A stretch of 60,003 nt of DNA from Eubacterium sp. (GTDB taxonomy: Bacteria > Bacillota > Clostridia > Lachnospirales > Lachnospiraceae). The notes beneath the pieces are model-generated. The model searched no databases. It had not been told where the DNA came from and saw nothing but the letters and a program-made list of their open reading frames with translations. The number at the start of each line of letters is the position of its first letter. Positions within the stretch are counted from its first letter, which is position 1. Location of the stretch: contig JAAWDZ010000038.1 of assembly GCA_022794015.1 (NCBI GenBank), forward strand, positions 1 through 60,003, written 5' to 3'. Made by a program: the position numbers and the translations under genes. This document shows positions 27,607-37,186 of the stretch, in pieces.

Positions 27607-28437
27607 TTATTTATTGGACGATGTACTAGGTTCGAAAGCAGAAAAACACGGCGTTATATAAGGCATCTCCCCCTCTCCACGTTCCAAAAACGTAAATTCC
27701 ACCTCATACACCTGCTTCAAATTTTCTTTTGTCAGCACATCCCGCGGCTTTCCTGCCGCAAACACCTTTCCCTGCTTCATCAGAATCATCTCCGTACAAA
27801 ACAAAGCCGCCAGATTCATATCATGCAAAACTGCAATCACTGTCCTTCCCTGTTCCTGCAGCTTTTTGAGCGTCTGCATCAGCTCCATTTGATGCTTCAC
27901 ATCCAGATTGGAAATCGGCTCGTCCAGAAAAATCCAAGGCGTATCCTGTGCTATCGTACGCGCAATCATCACACGCTGCCGCTCGCCGCCGCTTAAGCAG
28001 GAAACCGGCTTCTCCTTTAAATGCGTACAGTTTGCCGCCGCAAGCGCCTGTTCTATAATTTCTCTGTCCTTAGAGCCAGGCCCCAAAAACCTTTTTCGAT
28101 AGGGCTCCCGGCCCATAGCCACTACCTCGTACACCGAAAACTCCACATCTCCCCGGATGGCCTGCGGAAGAAAGGACAGCTGTCTGGCCAGCGCGTCACG
28201 CCGGATCTTACTGACCTTTTGTCCGTCTAAATCTACTGTTCCCTTATTAGGCTTTTGCAGCTTCAAAATCTGCCTGGCAAGCGACGTCTTTCCGGCGCCG
28301 TTCGGCCCTAAAACCCCGTAAAACTCTCCTGCAAAAAGCTCCAGGCAGATATCGTTTAAAATCGGCTTCCTGTCCCGGTCTGGCTGCCAGATGAGATGAT
28401 CCGTCCGGATTTTTTGCACATTTTTTTCCTCCGTCAT
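27607..28437 (-). CDS. btuD: cobalamin ABC transporter ATP-binding protein (BtuD/FecE family)
   Basis: A 276-residue ABC ATPase that powers corrinoid uptake. Walker A GPNGAGKTS is at about 40-48. The signature LSGGERQRV and Walker B WIFLDEP are at about 140-170, followed by the H-loop LHDMNLA. Length is normal. Its start overlaps the permease stop by four bases. The FecE/BtuD family also serves siderophores and haem; the cobalamin riboswitch at the head of the operon is the reason for the corrinoid call. Confidence 0.87.
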   Translation of the reverse strand: MTEEKNVQKIRTDHLIWQPDRDRKPILNDICLELFAGEFYGVLGPNGAGKTSLARQILKLQKPNKGTVDLDGQKVSKIRRDALARQLSFLPQAIRGDVEFSVYEVVAMGREPYRKRFLGPGSKDREIIEQALAAANCTHLKEKPVSCLSGGERQRVMIARTIAQDTPWIFLDEPISNLDVKHQMELMQTLKKLQEQGRTVIAVLHDMNLAALFCTEMILMKQGKVFAAGKPRDVLTKENLKQVYEVEFTFLERGEGEMPYITPCFSAFEPSTSSNK

Positions 28438-29474
28438 CTCTGCCGCCTCCTTTTTTTCAGCAAAAGCGCAATAAAATAAGGCGCTCCAAACAAAGAAGTA
28501 ATCACGCCCACCGGAATCTCTGTAGGCGCCGCAATGGTTCTTGCCGCCGTGTCGCAGATTACCAGAAAAATTGCCCCGGATAATAATCCATACGGCATCA
28601 CCTTACGGTTATCCGGGCCGCACAAAATTCGAACACAGTGCGGCACAATCAGTCCCACAAATCCGATGATCCCGCTGACCGATACGGCAGCCGCTACTAA
28701 AACAGAGCTTGCCAGAATAAAAATCCGCTGCAGGCGTAAAGTATCTACGCCAAGGCATTTCGCCTCCTCCACGCCAAGCAGCATCAGATTGAGCTTTCCT
28801 GCCCCGGCCACAAATACCGCCGCTCCAATCAGAACAAACACACTAAGAAACCCCGCTTTTTCCCAGCTCGCCGCTGAAAAGCTGCCCATTGTCCACAGAT
28901 AAACCTTCGCAATCTGATCGTGATGAAACGTCATGAGCAGCGAAATAGCGGCGCTTAGCATGGTACTGACCGCCGTTCCGGTCAAAAGCATATGCATTGC
29001 GGACATCCCGCTGCCTGTATTTGCAACCGCACAGACCAAAATAACGGTCACCATGGCCCCTCCAAATGCAAATATACCAACGGTTCCCAGGCCCAAAAAA
29101 CGGACAGAAGCTCCTGTCAGCATAGCAATTGTGGCTCCCAGGGCCGCTCCGGAGGAAACGCCCAAAATATGCGGGTCCGCCAGGGAATTTAAAAAAATCC
29201 CCTGGTATGCGGCCCCTACAATGGCAAGGGCTCCGCCTGTCAATGCAGACAGCAGCACTCTTGGCATACGCACTTCCCAGATAATAGTTTCATATACATC
29301 TCCGATATCGGAGATTTCCCATGCTTCCCCGAAAAAGGGGATTTTATGTAATAAAATACGAAGGCCATCCCACATGGACAGCTCTGCGGAACCGACGGAC
29401 ACAGACGCCAGCATCACCAAGCACAGCAGCGTAAGCAGCGCCAGAAAACAAATTCTGGAAAATGGTTTTTTCAT
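28434..29474 (-). CDS. btuC: cobalamin ABC transporter permease (BtuC/FecCD family)
   Basis: A 346-residue inner membrane permease with about ten hydrophobic helices. The family segments GGALAIVGAAYQGIFLNSLADPHILG and GFVGLIVPHCVRILCGPDNR are both clear; the latter is the coupling helix region that contacts the ATPase. It starts two bases after the binding-protein gene and overlaps btuD by four bases. Substrate is assigned from the operon's riboswitch. Confidence 0.88.
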   Translation of the reverse strand: MKKPFSRICFLALLTLLCLVMLASVSVGSAELSMWDGLRILLHKIPFFGEAWEISDIGDVYETIIWEVRMPRVLLSALTGGALAIVGAAYQGIFLNSLADPHILGVSSGAALGATIAMLTGASVRFLGLGTVGIFAFGGAMVTVILVCAVANTGSGMSAMHMLLTGTAVSTMLSAAISLLMTFHHDQIAKVYLWTMGSFSAASWEKAGFLSVFVLIGAAVFVAGAGKLNLMLLGVEEAKCLGVDTLRLQRIFILASSVLVAAAVSVSGIIGFVGLIVPHCVRILCGPDNRKVMPYGLLSGAIFLVICDTAARTIAAPTEIPVGVITSLFGAPYFIALLLKKRRRQR

Positions 29475-29476
29475 CT

Positions 29477-30472
29477 TTATTCAAATGCCTCCGGATGGAA
29501 AATTTCCGCAAGCGTGCGGATCCCTTCTGCATTCCGATAACCCTGGCGATCCAGCAAATTATTATCAATACCGAAAACCTTTCCTTCTTTTACCGCGGTC
29601 AAATCGCTGTAATTTGGGGAGTTCATAAAATCACCCTTCATAGATTCCCCGATGACAATGATGGACGGATCCTTTTCTATTATTTCTTCTAAGGTAATGC
29701 TCCATCCAGTCACCTCTTTTGCAATATTGTCGCCGCCTGCAGCTTCGATCATTTTTCCGGCAAAGGTATCTCCCCCTGCCGTATAATCTCCGTACTCACC
29801 GTAGCCTACGACATAATATACGGTCGGCTTTTCAAGCCCTTTTACCTGTTCCTCTGCTTCTGCCACGGTTTCCTGCATCCGGCTGATGCATGCCTGTGCC
29901 TGCGTGCCGCGGTTTAAAGCCGTACCTAACGTCTCTATCATTTCATAAACGCCATCTATGCTGTCCTCCTCATAGAGCATAAGTACCGGAGTATTCAGCT
30001 CGGTCAGCTTTTTCTTGTTTTCCTCGTCAAAGTGCGTGGAAATCAGTACCAGATCCGGCTCTAAGGAAACCAGCTTCTCAATATCCGGCGTCGTGATTGT
30101 ACCGACAGATTCCACTTCAGATACCTCTTTGGGATAGTCGCAGTAGTCGCTCCTGCCGACCAGCAAATCCCCTGCGCCAAGCTCATAAACAAGCTCGGTC
30201 AGATTCGGCGCAACCGAGACAATTTTCTGCGGCTCGCTTTCCAGTATGACCTCGTCTCCATTGGAATCCATAACCGTAAGCGGATACGCTGCCTGCTGCG
30301 ATGACTCCTCCTGCAGCAAAGCATCCGGGGGCAGCTCCTGCGTTTCTGTGCCGCCTTCCCCGCCCTTGGCTTGCGGCTGTTCCCGTGCTGCTCCGTCTCC
30401 GCAGCCGGGAAACACAAGCGCCACAGAAAGCGCCAGAAGCATTACCAACAGTTTCTTTTTTAAGTTGTTCAT
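29477..30472 (-). CDS. btuF: cobalamin ABC transporter substrate-binding lipoprotein (BtuF-like)
   Basis: A 331-residue lipoprotein. The signal MNNLKKKLLVMLLALSVAL leads to FPGC, which departs from the usual lipobox but keeps Gly-Cys. An acidic linker follows, then a class III periplasmic-binding fold: KIVSVAPNLTELVYELGAGD, DIEKLVSLEPDLVL, a long bridging helix (about 180-215), and a second lobe ending LAEIFHPEAFE. The start at 30472 follows GGAG. It is the first gene after the cobalamin riboswitch. Confidence 0.88.
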   Translation of the reverse strand: MNNLKKKLLVMLLALSVALVFPGCGDGAAREQPQAKGGEGGTETQELPPDALLQEESSQQAAYPLTVMDSNGDEVILESEPQKIVSVAPNLTELVYELGAGDLLVGRSDYCDYPKEVSEVESVGTITTPDIEKLVSLEPDLVLISTHFDEENKKKLTELNTPVLMLYEEDSIDGVYEMIETLGTALNRGTQAQACISRMQETVAEAEEQVKGLEKPTVYYVVGYGEYGDYTAGGDTFAGKMIEAAGGDNIAKEVTGWSITLEEIIEKDPSIIVIGESMKGDFMNSPNYSDLTAVKEGKVFGIDNNLLDRQGYRNAEGIRTLAEIFHPEAFE

Positions 30473-30526
30473 TAGAACTCCATTCCTGCAGCATCTGCCC
30501 CAACAGATCTGCAAATATTTTATTAT

Positions 30527-30680
30527 GGCAGGTCTCCTGGCTTACAGGCTTTTCATTCTCGCCTTCTCAGATTGGATCCAATGGCTTTTTGGAATCAAAA
30601 TATGCCTGATTACAGTAGTAGAGGCTGCTGCGGATTTGCACCACATTCCCTTTTCACTTCCTTTGCGGAAACACCATTGT
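30527..30680 (-). promoter_or_regulatory. cobalamin (AdoCbl) riboswitch
   Basis: On the minus strand the conserved core GGTGCAAATCCGCAGCAGCC follows GGGAATG, and the B12 box GCCAGGAGACCTGCC closes the element at 30541-30527. It lies 54 bases upstream of btuF. No strong terminator follows, so translation control through the btuF start region is likely. Confidence 0.93.
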
Positions 30681-30685
30681 TTACG

Positions 30686-30714
30686 AGTATAGCATCCCAG
30701 ATGAAATTTGTAAA
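30686..30714 (-). promoter_or_regulatory. sigma-A promoter of the btuFCD operon
   Basis: On the minus strand TTTACA (30714-30709) and TATACT (30691-30686) are 17 bases apart, just upstream of the riboswitch. Confidence 0.7.
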
Positions 30715-30842
30715 TATGCGGTCAATTTAAGATGAGGGAAACGGTAACAGTACAGCCTGCAGCTGCGCAGTCAGCATCCGGGAAAGCAGACCCGTCAGGA
30801 ATCCCCCATTGCCAAATGCAAGCTTTAAATAGGACGTATCCC

Positions 30843-31853
30843 TCACCATTCCCTTAAGATACCGAATATCAACAACGCCGACACCGGTCCCAATATAACC
30901 CCGCTGCCCCCATAAAGAGCAATTCCAATATAAATGCTCATCAAAACCGCAAGCGGCGGCACTCCAACCTTTTTTCCCACCAGCTTCGGCTCTAAAAGCT
31001 GCCGGATAAAGCTGCAGACAATATAGATCACCAGAAACCCTGCTGCATTCCGGTAACCGCCAAGCAGCAGCTCCACCAATGCCCACGGCACAAAAACCGT
31101 CCCCGTTCCGATAAACGGCAACGCATCACAAAACCCAATCGCAATCCCAATCCAGACCGCATGTCCAACCCCAAGCAGCAAAAGCCCTGCCACACATACG
31201 CCTGTTACCACGCCCATAATCAAAAGCTGCGCCCGCAGATACGCTCCGAAAGCTCCCTTTAATTCATGCAGCATATGCATGGCATTTTTTCCGATCTGGG
31301 TTTTATTTATGCCCTGCAGAATCCCTTCATAATCCTGCAGAAAAAGAAACGCAGCAATAAACGATACAAATATTTTTGCCAGAAGCCCTATCATATACCA
31401 TCCCGCGTCCTTCGAATAGCTCACGGCGCTCCCGGTAAAGCTCTCTGCCTGCCGGCCTATGGTTTGTTCAATTTCCTCCATGCTGTAACCGGAAATATCC
31501 TCCAGCCGCTTGCAGCAGCTGCCGAACATGCGGTTCGCATTTTCCATAAAACCATCCATATTTTCCAGACAGCTGCTGCCCATCCGATAGCAGAGGTATA
31601 AAACGCCTGCCGCCGCCGCTCCCACGCCTGCCAGAAAAAGAACATATGCCGTGCATCTGGCAAACGATTTCTTCCAGCCCATTCTTTGTTCCAGCCATTT
31701 TGCAAGTGGATACAAAAAACGCGCCAGTACAAAAGCAATTAAAAATGGCAGCACCATTGGGAATAGGAACTTCATTCCGAAATAGACTGCCGCCACTACA
31801 ATAAGTATTTTTGCAATTTTATTTCCATTTTCCCATGTCATTTTCGTTTTCAT
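30843..31853 (-). CDS. AI-2E family transporter (possibly YtvI-like)
   Basis: A 336-residue membrane protein of the AI-2E/PerM family, with about eight hydrophobic helices. A charged soluble stretch lies after the third helix (about 95-145). The family pore motifs FCDALPFIGTGTVFVPWAL and LEPKLVGKKVGVPPL are seen near 225 and 275. The start is taken at 31853; no good ribosome binding site is visible, so ATG 31841 or coupling to rluA (29 bases upstream) is possible. Sporulators carry a related protein, YtvI; the sequence does not settle which branch this is. Confidence 0.8.
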   Translation of the reverse strand: MKTKMTWENGNKIAKILIVVAAVYFGMKFLFPMVLPFLIAFVLARFLYPLAKWLEQRMGWKKSFARCTAYVLFLAGVGAAAAGVLYLCYRMGSSCLENMDGFMENANRMFGSCCKRLEDISGYSMEEIEQTIGRQAESFTGSAVSYSKDAGWYMIGLLAKIFVSFIAAFLFLQDYEGILQGINKTQIGKNAMHMLHELKGAFGAYLRAQLLIMGVVTGVCVAGLLLLGVGHAVWIGIAIGFCDALPFIGTGTVFVPWALVELLLGGYRNAAGFLVIYIVCSFIRQLLEPKLVGKKVGVPPLAVLMSIYIGIALYGGSGVILGPVSALLIFGILREW

Positions 31854-31881
31854 GGGAAAATTATATGTCGTTTTCTGTATC

Positions 31882-32580
31882 CTATGCAGGTTCAAAACCG
31901 CACAATAATTGGAAGGCCGGATTTTCCGGTTCGATCTCGAACTCCATTTTTTTCCTGCTTTTTGGATGCATAAAAACAATTTTTACCGAACAAAGCGCAA
32001 GCGGTGTTTTCATTTCAAAGCCCTCTGCCGCCGCTCCTCTGCCATATTTCAAATCTCCCAAAATCGGAAGAGCGGCGTTTGCCATCTGCACCCGAATCTG
32101 GTGATGTCTGCCGGTGCAAAGCTCAATATACAGCTCTGCCATACTTTTGCAGACCTTCTCCACCTCGTATTTTAATACTGCTTCTTTGGCACCCTCCGTT
32201 CCTTTCTGCACAACTCCAGAGCAGTTTGTCCTGCCATCCTTAAGCAGATAGTCGGTCAATACGCCTTCCTCGCCGACCCGAAGCGGATTTTCTCTATCGT
32301 TACGAACCACCGCGCGGTAGCATTTGTCCAGCCGGTGCGCCGTCAACTGTCCGGTCAGCGCTGCCGCTGCCTCCTTTGTCTTTGCCACAAGCAGCAAACC
32401 CTCCACCGGCTGATCCAGACGATTGATCAGTGCAATATACGGCAGCTCCCGCTTTTTTGCCCTGTAATTTTTTAAAATACTTACGACGTCCTGCTGCCCG
32501 AAACGGCTCGTCTGCACCGCAAGCCCGGACGGCTTATGAAACACAAGCACCTGATCGTCCTCATATATAATCTGCTCCAT
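31882..32580 (-). CDS. RluA family pseudouridine synthase
   Basis: A 232-residue enzyme converting uridine to pseudouridine in rRNA or tRNA. The catalytic Asp lies in INRLDQPVEGLLLVAK (about 57-72); the canonical His before Arg-Leu-Asp is Asn here. The family's C-terminal TGRHHQIRVQMA box (about 168-179) is intact. No N-terminal S4 domain is present, as in the short RluA class. It begins 11 bases after the response regulator and is co-transcribed. The target nucleotide cannot be read from the sequence. Confidence 0.9.
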   Translation of the reverse strand: MEQIIYEDDQVLVFHKPSGLAVQTSRFGQQDVVSILKNYRAKKRELPYIALINRLDQPVEGLLLVAKTKEAAAALTGQLTAHRLDKCYRAVVRNDRENPLRVGEEGVLTDYLLKDGRTNCSGVVQKGTEGAKEAVLKYEVEKVCKSMAELYIELCTGRHHQIRVQMANAALPILGDLKYGRGAAAEGFEMKTPLALCSVKIVFMHPKSRKKMEFEIEPENPAFQLLCGFEPA

Positions 32581-32591
32581 TCCAACGCTCC

Positions 32592-33281
32592 TCAGACCTT
32601 AAACCGATACCCCAGTCCCCATATCGTTTCAATGTACTGCGGCTTGGCGGTGTTGATCTCAATTTTCTCCCTTATCTTCTTAATATGCACCGTAACTGTC
32701 GCAATATCCCCAATGGATTCCATATCCCAGATCTCCCGGAACAGCTCCTCCTTGGTAAAGACATGGTTCGGATTTTCGGCCAGAAAGGACAACAGGTCAA
32801 ATTCCTTTGCCGTAAACTGCTTTTCTTCCTCATTTACCCATACCCGCCGCGCCGTTTTGTCAATTTTGATCCCTCGGATTTCAATCACGTCATTCTCCTG
32901 CTGGCTGCTGCCGATTAATCGCTCATAACGCGCCAGATGCGCCTTAACCCTGGCCACAAGCTCGCTCGGAGAAAACGGCTTCGTAATATAATCGTCCGCG
33001 CCAAGCCCCAGGCCCCTGATTTTATCAATATCGTCCTTCTTGGCGGATACCATCAGAATCGGCGTATTCTTTACCTCCCGAATCCGCTTGCAGATTTCAA
33101 AGCCGTCCACACCCTGCAGCATGATATCCAGAATATACATATCAAAATCCTCCCGCAGCGCACGCTCTAAACCCAAATCCCCGGAATTTTCGATATCCAC
33201 CTCAAATCCGCTTAATTCCAGATAGTCCTTTTCCAAATCCGCAATTGCCACTTCATCCTCAATAATCAACACTTTACTCAT
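32592..33281 (-). CDS. OmpR/PhoB family response regulator
   Basis: A 229-residue regulator. The receiver domain (1-118) has acidic pocket residues Glu8/Asp9, phospho-acceptor Asp52 and the conserved Lys in YITKPF. The winged-helix DNA-binding domain (about 130-229) carries the ELFREIWDMESIGDIATVTVHIKKIREK recognition region. The start overlaps the histidine kinase stop by eight bases, which defines a kinase-first pair. The signal and regulon are unknown. Confidence 0.93.
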   Translation of the reverse strand: MSKVLIIEDEVAIADLEKDYLELSGFEVDIENSGDLGLERALREDFDMYILDIMLQGVDGFEICKRIREVKNTPILMVSAKKDDIDKIRGLGLGADDYITKPFSPSELVARVKAHLARYERLIGSSQQENDVIEIRGIKIDKTARRVWVNEEEKQFTAKEFDLLSFLAENPNHVFTKEELFREIWDMESIGDIATVTVHIKKIREKIEINTAKPQYIETIWGLGYRFKV

Positions 33282-34764
33282 CCGAAATAACCTCCTGATA
33301 TTTGCGTATTACAAAATACATGACTGTACCGACCGATTCCTTGCTGGTCGCCCAGATCTTACCTCCATGATCCTCAATGATTTTCTTTACAATGGAAAGG
33401 CCGATACCACTGCCTCCGGTCGCCGAATTGCGCGAAGCATCCGCCCGGTAAAACCGTTCAAAGACATACGGCAGATCCTTAGCCGCAATACCTCTGCCGT
33501 TGTCCTCAATCTCCACCTGGATAAAATCTCCGACATCCTTAATCCGGATATTAACCAGCCCCTGCTGTTTGTCCAGATATTTGACGGAATTGCCGATAAT
33601 ATTATTCACGCTGCGCTTAAGTTGCTCCGGATCGGCGATAATCATCACATCATTGTCCACATAGTTAAAGTATGCCAGCCCAATTTGCTTTTCCTCCAAA
33701 TCCAGTCCGATTTCCTCCACACAGTCGTTAAAATATTCTGTCACATTGATTTTGTTAAAATTATACGGAATACGGTTTGTGTCAATTTTGGCATACAGCG
33801 TCAGCTCATTTAACAAAGCGTCTATTTCATTCGCCTTGCTGTTGATGATCCGCAGGTATTTCTCCTGCTTCTGCGGTGTATCCGCCACGCCGTCCAAAAG
33901 CCCCTCGGAATATCCCTTCACCGCTGTAATCGGCGTACGCAGATCGTGCGCAATATTGCTAATTAACTCCCGGTTTCCCCGCTCGCTTGCCATCTGCTGC
34001 TCTGAGGACTCCTTTAAACGCCTGCGCATCTCTTCAAAATTCGCACAAAGTTCACTGATTTCATCATTTCCCTCAGCCGGAATCGTAAAATCCAGATTGC
34101 CCTGCTGGATATTTAACGTCGCCATTTCCAGATTCTTAATCGGCCGGATAATGCCCTGGTAAATCCAGATAATCAGCATCGCCGCCGTCAGCATCAGAAT
34201 CACCAGAATCGAAATACATCCGTCCAACAGCAGACTCTGCACCTCCGGCAAAATCCCACGGGAAGCCGTCACAATAAAAACACTCCCCCGATCTCCATCC
34301 GTAAACAGAAAATCAATCTGCTTAATCAGCACATTTTCCTCTTCATCTACATAGGTTCCGGGCGGCTCGTCCGGGTCATCCTCCCGATACCACGGAAGCT
34401 CCTCCACATGCAGATGTGCATCCTCCTGGCCCAAATAGATAAATTCATCCTCCTTGCGCACAATCAGATAGGAATATTTGCTTTCCAGGCGGCGGTTCGC
34501 CTGATCTAAAAATGCAACGTTTAAGAATCTGTCCGGATGACCGGTAGCCTGCTGCAGCAGATATGCATAATCCTCTTTTGTATATTGGTTTAAAAGCTGG
34601 AAAGAATTGATCAGATAATTGTAATCGCCGGTTTCTATTCCATAAGTGCGTTCAATCGTGCGCATCTGGAAATTCTGGAAACCGAAAATGACAAAAACAG
34701 CGAGCAGGATCGGTACGAAAATAATGATACAAAACGATATGGTCAGTCTGGTTTTTAATTTCAT
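33274..34764 (-). CDS. sensor histidine kinase (HAMP-HisKA-HATPase)
   Basis: A 496-residue sensor. A first transmembrane helix (about 9-30), an extracellular domain of about 150 residues with an acidic stretch (DDPDEPP), and a second helix (about 182-203) lead into a HAMP domain (about 204-256). Phospho-acceptor His273 sits in IAHDLRTP, and the HATPase region has N box NIIGNSVKY and G boxes DNGRGIA and GGSGIGLSIV. It heads the HK-RR-rluA-AI-2E unit from the promoter at 34802-34829. Confidence 0.93.
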   Translation of the reverse strand: MKLKTRLTISFCIIIFVPILLAVFVIFGFQNFQMRTIERTYGIETGDYNYLINSFQLLNQYTKEDYAYLLQQATGHPDRFLNVAFLDQANRRLESKYSYLIVRKEDEFIYLGQEDAHLHVEELPWYREDDPDEPPGTYVDEEENVLIKQIDFLFTDGDRGSVFIVTASRGILPEVQSLLLDGCISILVILMLTAAMLIIWIYQGIIRPIKNLEMATLNIQQGNLDFTIPAEGNDEISELCANFEEMRRRLKESSEQQMASERGNRELISNIAHDLRTPITAVKGYSEGLLDGVADTPQKQEKYLRIINSKANEIDALLNELTLYAKIDTNRIPYNFNKINVTEYFNDCVEEIGLDLEEKQIGLAYFNYVDNDVMIIADPEQLKRSVNNIIGNSVKYLDKQQGLVNIRIKDVGDFIQVEIEDNGRGIAAKDLPYVFERFYRADASRNSATGGSGIGLSIVKKIIEDHGGKIWATSKESVGTVMYFVIRKYQEVISDE

Positions 34765-34801
34765 ATCCTGCTCCTTTCAGATAGTAAAAGTCTCATGATG
34801 T

Positions 34802-34829
34802 ATTATAACATGGATTGGGGGAAATTGAA
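34802..34829 (-). promoter_or_regulatory. candidate promoter of the HK-RR operon
   Basis: On the minus strand TTCAAT (34829-34824) and TATAAT (34807-34802) are 16 bases apart. The -10 lies about 38 bases before the kinase start. Confidence 0.5.
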
Positions 34830-34890
34830 TAAAATATATGGAATATATTCTAAACTTTTCATAAATAGAGAGGACAGCACCCATGACGTT

Positions 34891-36180
34891 CTAAAAATTA
34901 GCAACCAGGATAATCCGAAACATGCCGTCGTCCAGATAGCAGCCGACTGTGCCGTTTATTTTTTTGGAGAAAGCCAGAATGCTTTGCATTCCCAGCCCGT
35001 GATTCCCATTTTTTTTGCTTTTTGGCAGTTTGGAGACGGCATCAAACAGGATTTCTCCCTCGTATGCATTTGTTGTCTGAATAAACAGCTGACTGTCCAT
35101 GCAATATATTTTCACTTCAATCGATCTTTTTTCTTTTTGAAAGGTTTTTACACATTGAATGGCATTTTCAAACAGGTTTGCAATTACAAGAGTAAACTCA
35201 TATTCGTCGACCGGCAGCTCCTTTGGAACTCTGGCGTCAAGTTCCACTTCGATATTCAAAAAAAGAGCTTCGGCCATTAAATTAGAAAGAATCGCATTTA
35301 CCAGCAGGTTGCTGCAATATACCTCCGGTTTATTTTCATTTGCCATATGACTGATATGCCCGTTCACATTTTTGATTTCTTTATAATTTTTCTGTTCCAG
35401 TAACGAATCAATGATTTTCGTATAGTGCCGTAAATCATGATGCAGTATTTTCAGGTTTTGTTCCGCACGTTCTACCAGATAATACCGGTTCTTTAACCCC
35501 TGAATATAAGATTCCTGCAGCATATTCTCCCAGTAGATTGCGCTTCGTTTGGATTCGCTCTCCAGATAGCGGAGCACCACAATATACGATACAAACATCG
35601 TTATCACAATAAAGATCACTCCGGGAACATTTTCGGGATGATCAAAAAGAGTATAGGGAAAACATGCGATAAAGGAAAAGCTACAGTAAAAAAATACAGG
35701 TATCAGACAAAGCTCCCACCAGTTTTTTTCCGTTCTCTTTTCCTGGTAATTGAGGCATATTTCCCTGATTTGGGCGCACAAAAACAGCAGGATAGCAAGG
35801 TGTATCGCTGCGCTGGCAACGAGAGCCCATACAAAGCTGTCGGTATATATTTTTATAATTACGGCAAAAATGGAACCTGCAATTACATAGCTTGACGCGC
35901 TCAGTCCGACAAACAGCGCCTGACTGCCTCTTTTTTTGGAAATAAAAAGCACCATAGACTGCGCTAATAGGATCTGGAAAACAGTAGCGAGCACATAACA
36001 AAGGCCGCTGTCCGGGAACAGAATGAGTTTACAGAAGTCGAGAGAGGTTAAGGCGAGAAAAATCAAAATACATATCAGGCCGGTGATTTTTTCGGAAAAG
36101 CGATGGGCTATAAACAGATACATAAACAGCATTAAAAAAATATGACTTATCATATTCGATATGTAGGTAAAGTAATTCAT
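34891..36180 (-). CDS. GHKL-type sensor histidine kinase (AgrC-like)
   Basis: A 429-residue sensor with six or so N-terminal helices (about 1-205), a dimerisation segment with HHDLRHYTK (candidate phospho-acceptor His248), N box NLFENAIQ and G box GNHGLGMQSI. This is the quorum-peptide kinase class (HPK10) that pairs with LytTR regulators. It starts nine bases after the regulator stop, so the two are co-transcribed, regulator first. No AgrB-like processing protease or short peptide gene is adjacent on either side. Confidence 0.9.
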   Translation of the reverse strand: MNYFTYISNMISHIFLMLFMYLFIAHRFSEKITGLICILIFLALTSLDFCKLILFPDSGLCYVLATVFQILLAQSMVLFISKKRGSQALFVGLSASSYVIAGSIFAVIIKIYTDSFVWALVASAAIHLAILLFLCAQIREICLNYQEKRTEKNWWELCLIPVFFYCSFSFIACFPYTLFDHPENVPGVIFIVITMFVSYIVVLRYLESESKRSAIYWENMLQESYIQGLKNRYYLVERAEQNLKILHHDLRHYTKIIDSLLEQKNYKEIKNVNGHISHMANENKPEVYCSNLLVNAILSNLMAEALFLNIEVELDARVPKELPVDEYEFTLVIANLFENAIQCVKTFQKEKRSIEVKIYCMDSQLFIQTTNAYEGEILFDAVSKLPKSKKNGNHGLGMQSILAFSKKINGTVGCYLDDGMFRIILVANF

Positions 36181-36189
36181 GGCGGCTCC

Positions 36190-36924
36190 TTACTTGTATT
36201 GCTCTGAAATAAATAAAAGGTATTCTTTTTTTACGTCTAATAAGCATTTTTTGCTAATCGGAATATTCACGCCGCTCTTCATGGTCACATTGCTTTGGTT
36301 CAGCCTTCTGACGTGATATAAATTCACCAAAAAAGATTTATGGACATAAATAAAGCTTTTGGCATGGATCAGTTCCTTTGTTTCTTCTTCAAATGATTTG
36401 CGGATATAAATGCTTGTTATTTTTTTACCGTCTGCCAGATGGACCTCCAGCTTCCGCGAAGAATTTTCAATGTATTCTATTTCAGCGTAGGGAATAGATT
36501 CCAGGCCCTCCTTTGTTTTGACCAGATAGACGGCTTCCTTTTTTTCTTCTAAATGAGTCAGGGCATAATCCAGGGCTTCAAAAAATTTGCTTTCCCCAAC
36601 AGGCTTTAACAGATATCTGACGGCATGGACTTCATAAGCGTCTAAGGCAAAGCTGTCAGATGAGGTAACATAGATAATGATACTGTTGCTGTTGTGTCTG
36701 CGAATTTCATTCCCCAGATCGATTCCGGTCATACCGGACATGACAATATCCAAGATATAAATGTCTGCCGGTTTTCCTGTCTGTATCTGAGCGGCCAAAA
36801 GGGAAGGATCTGAAAATTTGGTTATATGAAACTGAACGCCAGGAGTAAGCACACTGTATTTTTTCGCCAGCCGTTCAAATTCTGTCAGGTCGTTTAAATT
36901 GTCATCACAAATTACAAGTCGCAT
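36190..36924 (-). CDS. LytTR family response regulator
   Basis: A 244-residue regulator. The receiver domain has phospho-acceptor Asp59 (ILDIVMSG) and acidic Asp7/Asp8. The C-terminal LytTR DNA-binding domain (about 140-240) includes IEYIENSSRKLEVHLADG and FIYVHKSFLVNLYHVRRL. The start at 36924 is set by AAAGGATTCTT; an upstream in-frame ATG would add nine residues. It precedes its GHKL kinase by nine bases. Confidence 0.92.
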   Translation of the reverse strand: MRLVICDDNLNDLTEFERLAKKYSVLTPGVQFHITKFSDPSLLAAQIQTGKPADIYILDIVMSGMTGIDLGNEIRRHNSNSIIIYVTSSDSFALDAYEVHAVRYLLKPVGESKFFEALDYALTHLEEKKEAVYLVKTKEGLESIPYAEIEYIENSSRKLEVHLADGKKITSIYIRKSFEEETKELIHAKSFIYVHKSFLVNLYHVRRLNQSNVTMKSGVNIPISKKCLLDVKKEYLLFISEQYK

Positions 36925-37030
36925 AAGAATCCTTTCAGATGCAGTTGTCATGTTCAGATTTGCTTTGGTTATGCATTATACACGACTTTATGGAAATGTA
37001 AAGGGCGCCTTGCTCACATTCGGCGCTTTA

Positions 37031-37117
37031 GAGCATGTTTGAAAATTGCCTTTTGACAGATATGCAGCCCACTAAATAGGGCGTGCAGATGACGGGAATA
37101 AATTTTCAAACGCACTC
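37031..37117. repeat. 87-nt inverted-repeat element, short copy (GAGCRTGTTTGAAAA family)
   Basis: GAGCATGTTTGAAAATT (37031-37047) and AATTTTCAAACGCACTC (37101-37117) are complementary at 14 of 17 positions. The interior shares GACAGAT near the left end and GCAGATGACGGGAATAA near the right end with the longer copy at 58594-58752. It has no coding capacity. Size, terminal inverted repeats and two dispersed copies suggest a MITE-like or REP-like element. Confidence 0.7.
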
Positions 37118-37186
37118 TGCCAGGACACCCGTGCGAAAAAACAGGTTAAATATGCGTAAAATCAGGCGGGAGAATTCTGTTTCTAT

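Noticed and set aside
34795-35280. Plus-strand frame next to the GHKL kinase, considered as an AgrD-like peptide gene
   Set aside because: It is mostly antisense to the kinase 3' end, is too long for a signal peptide gene, and lacks a leader, cysteine and charged tail pattern.
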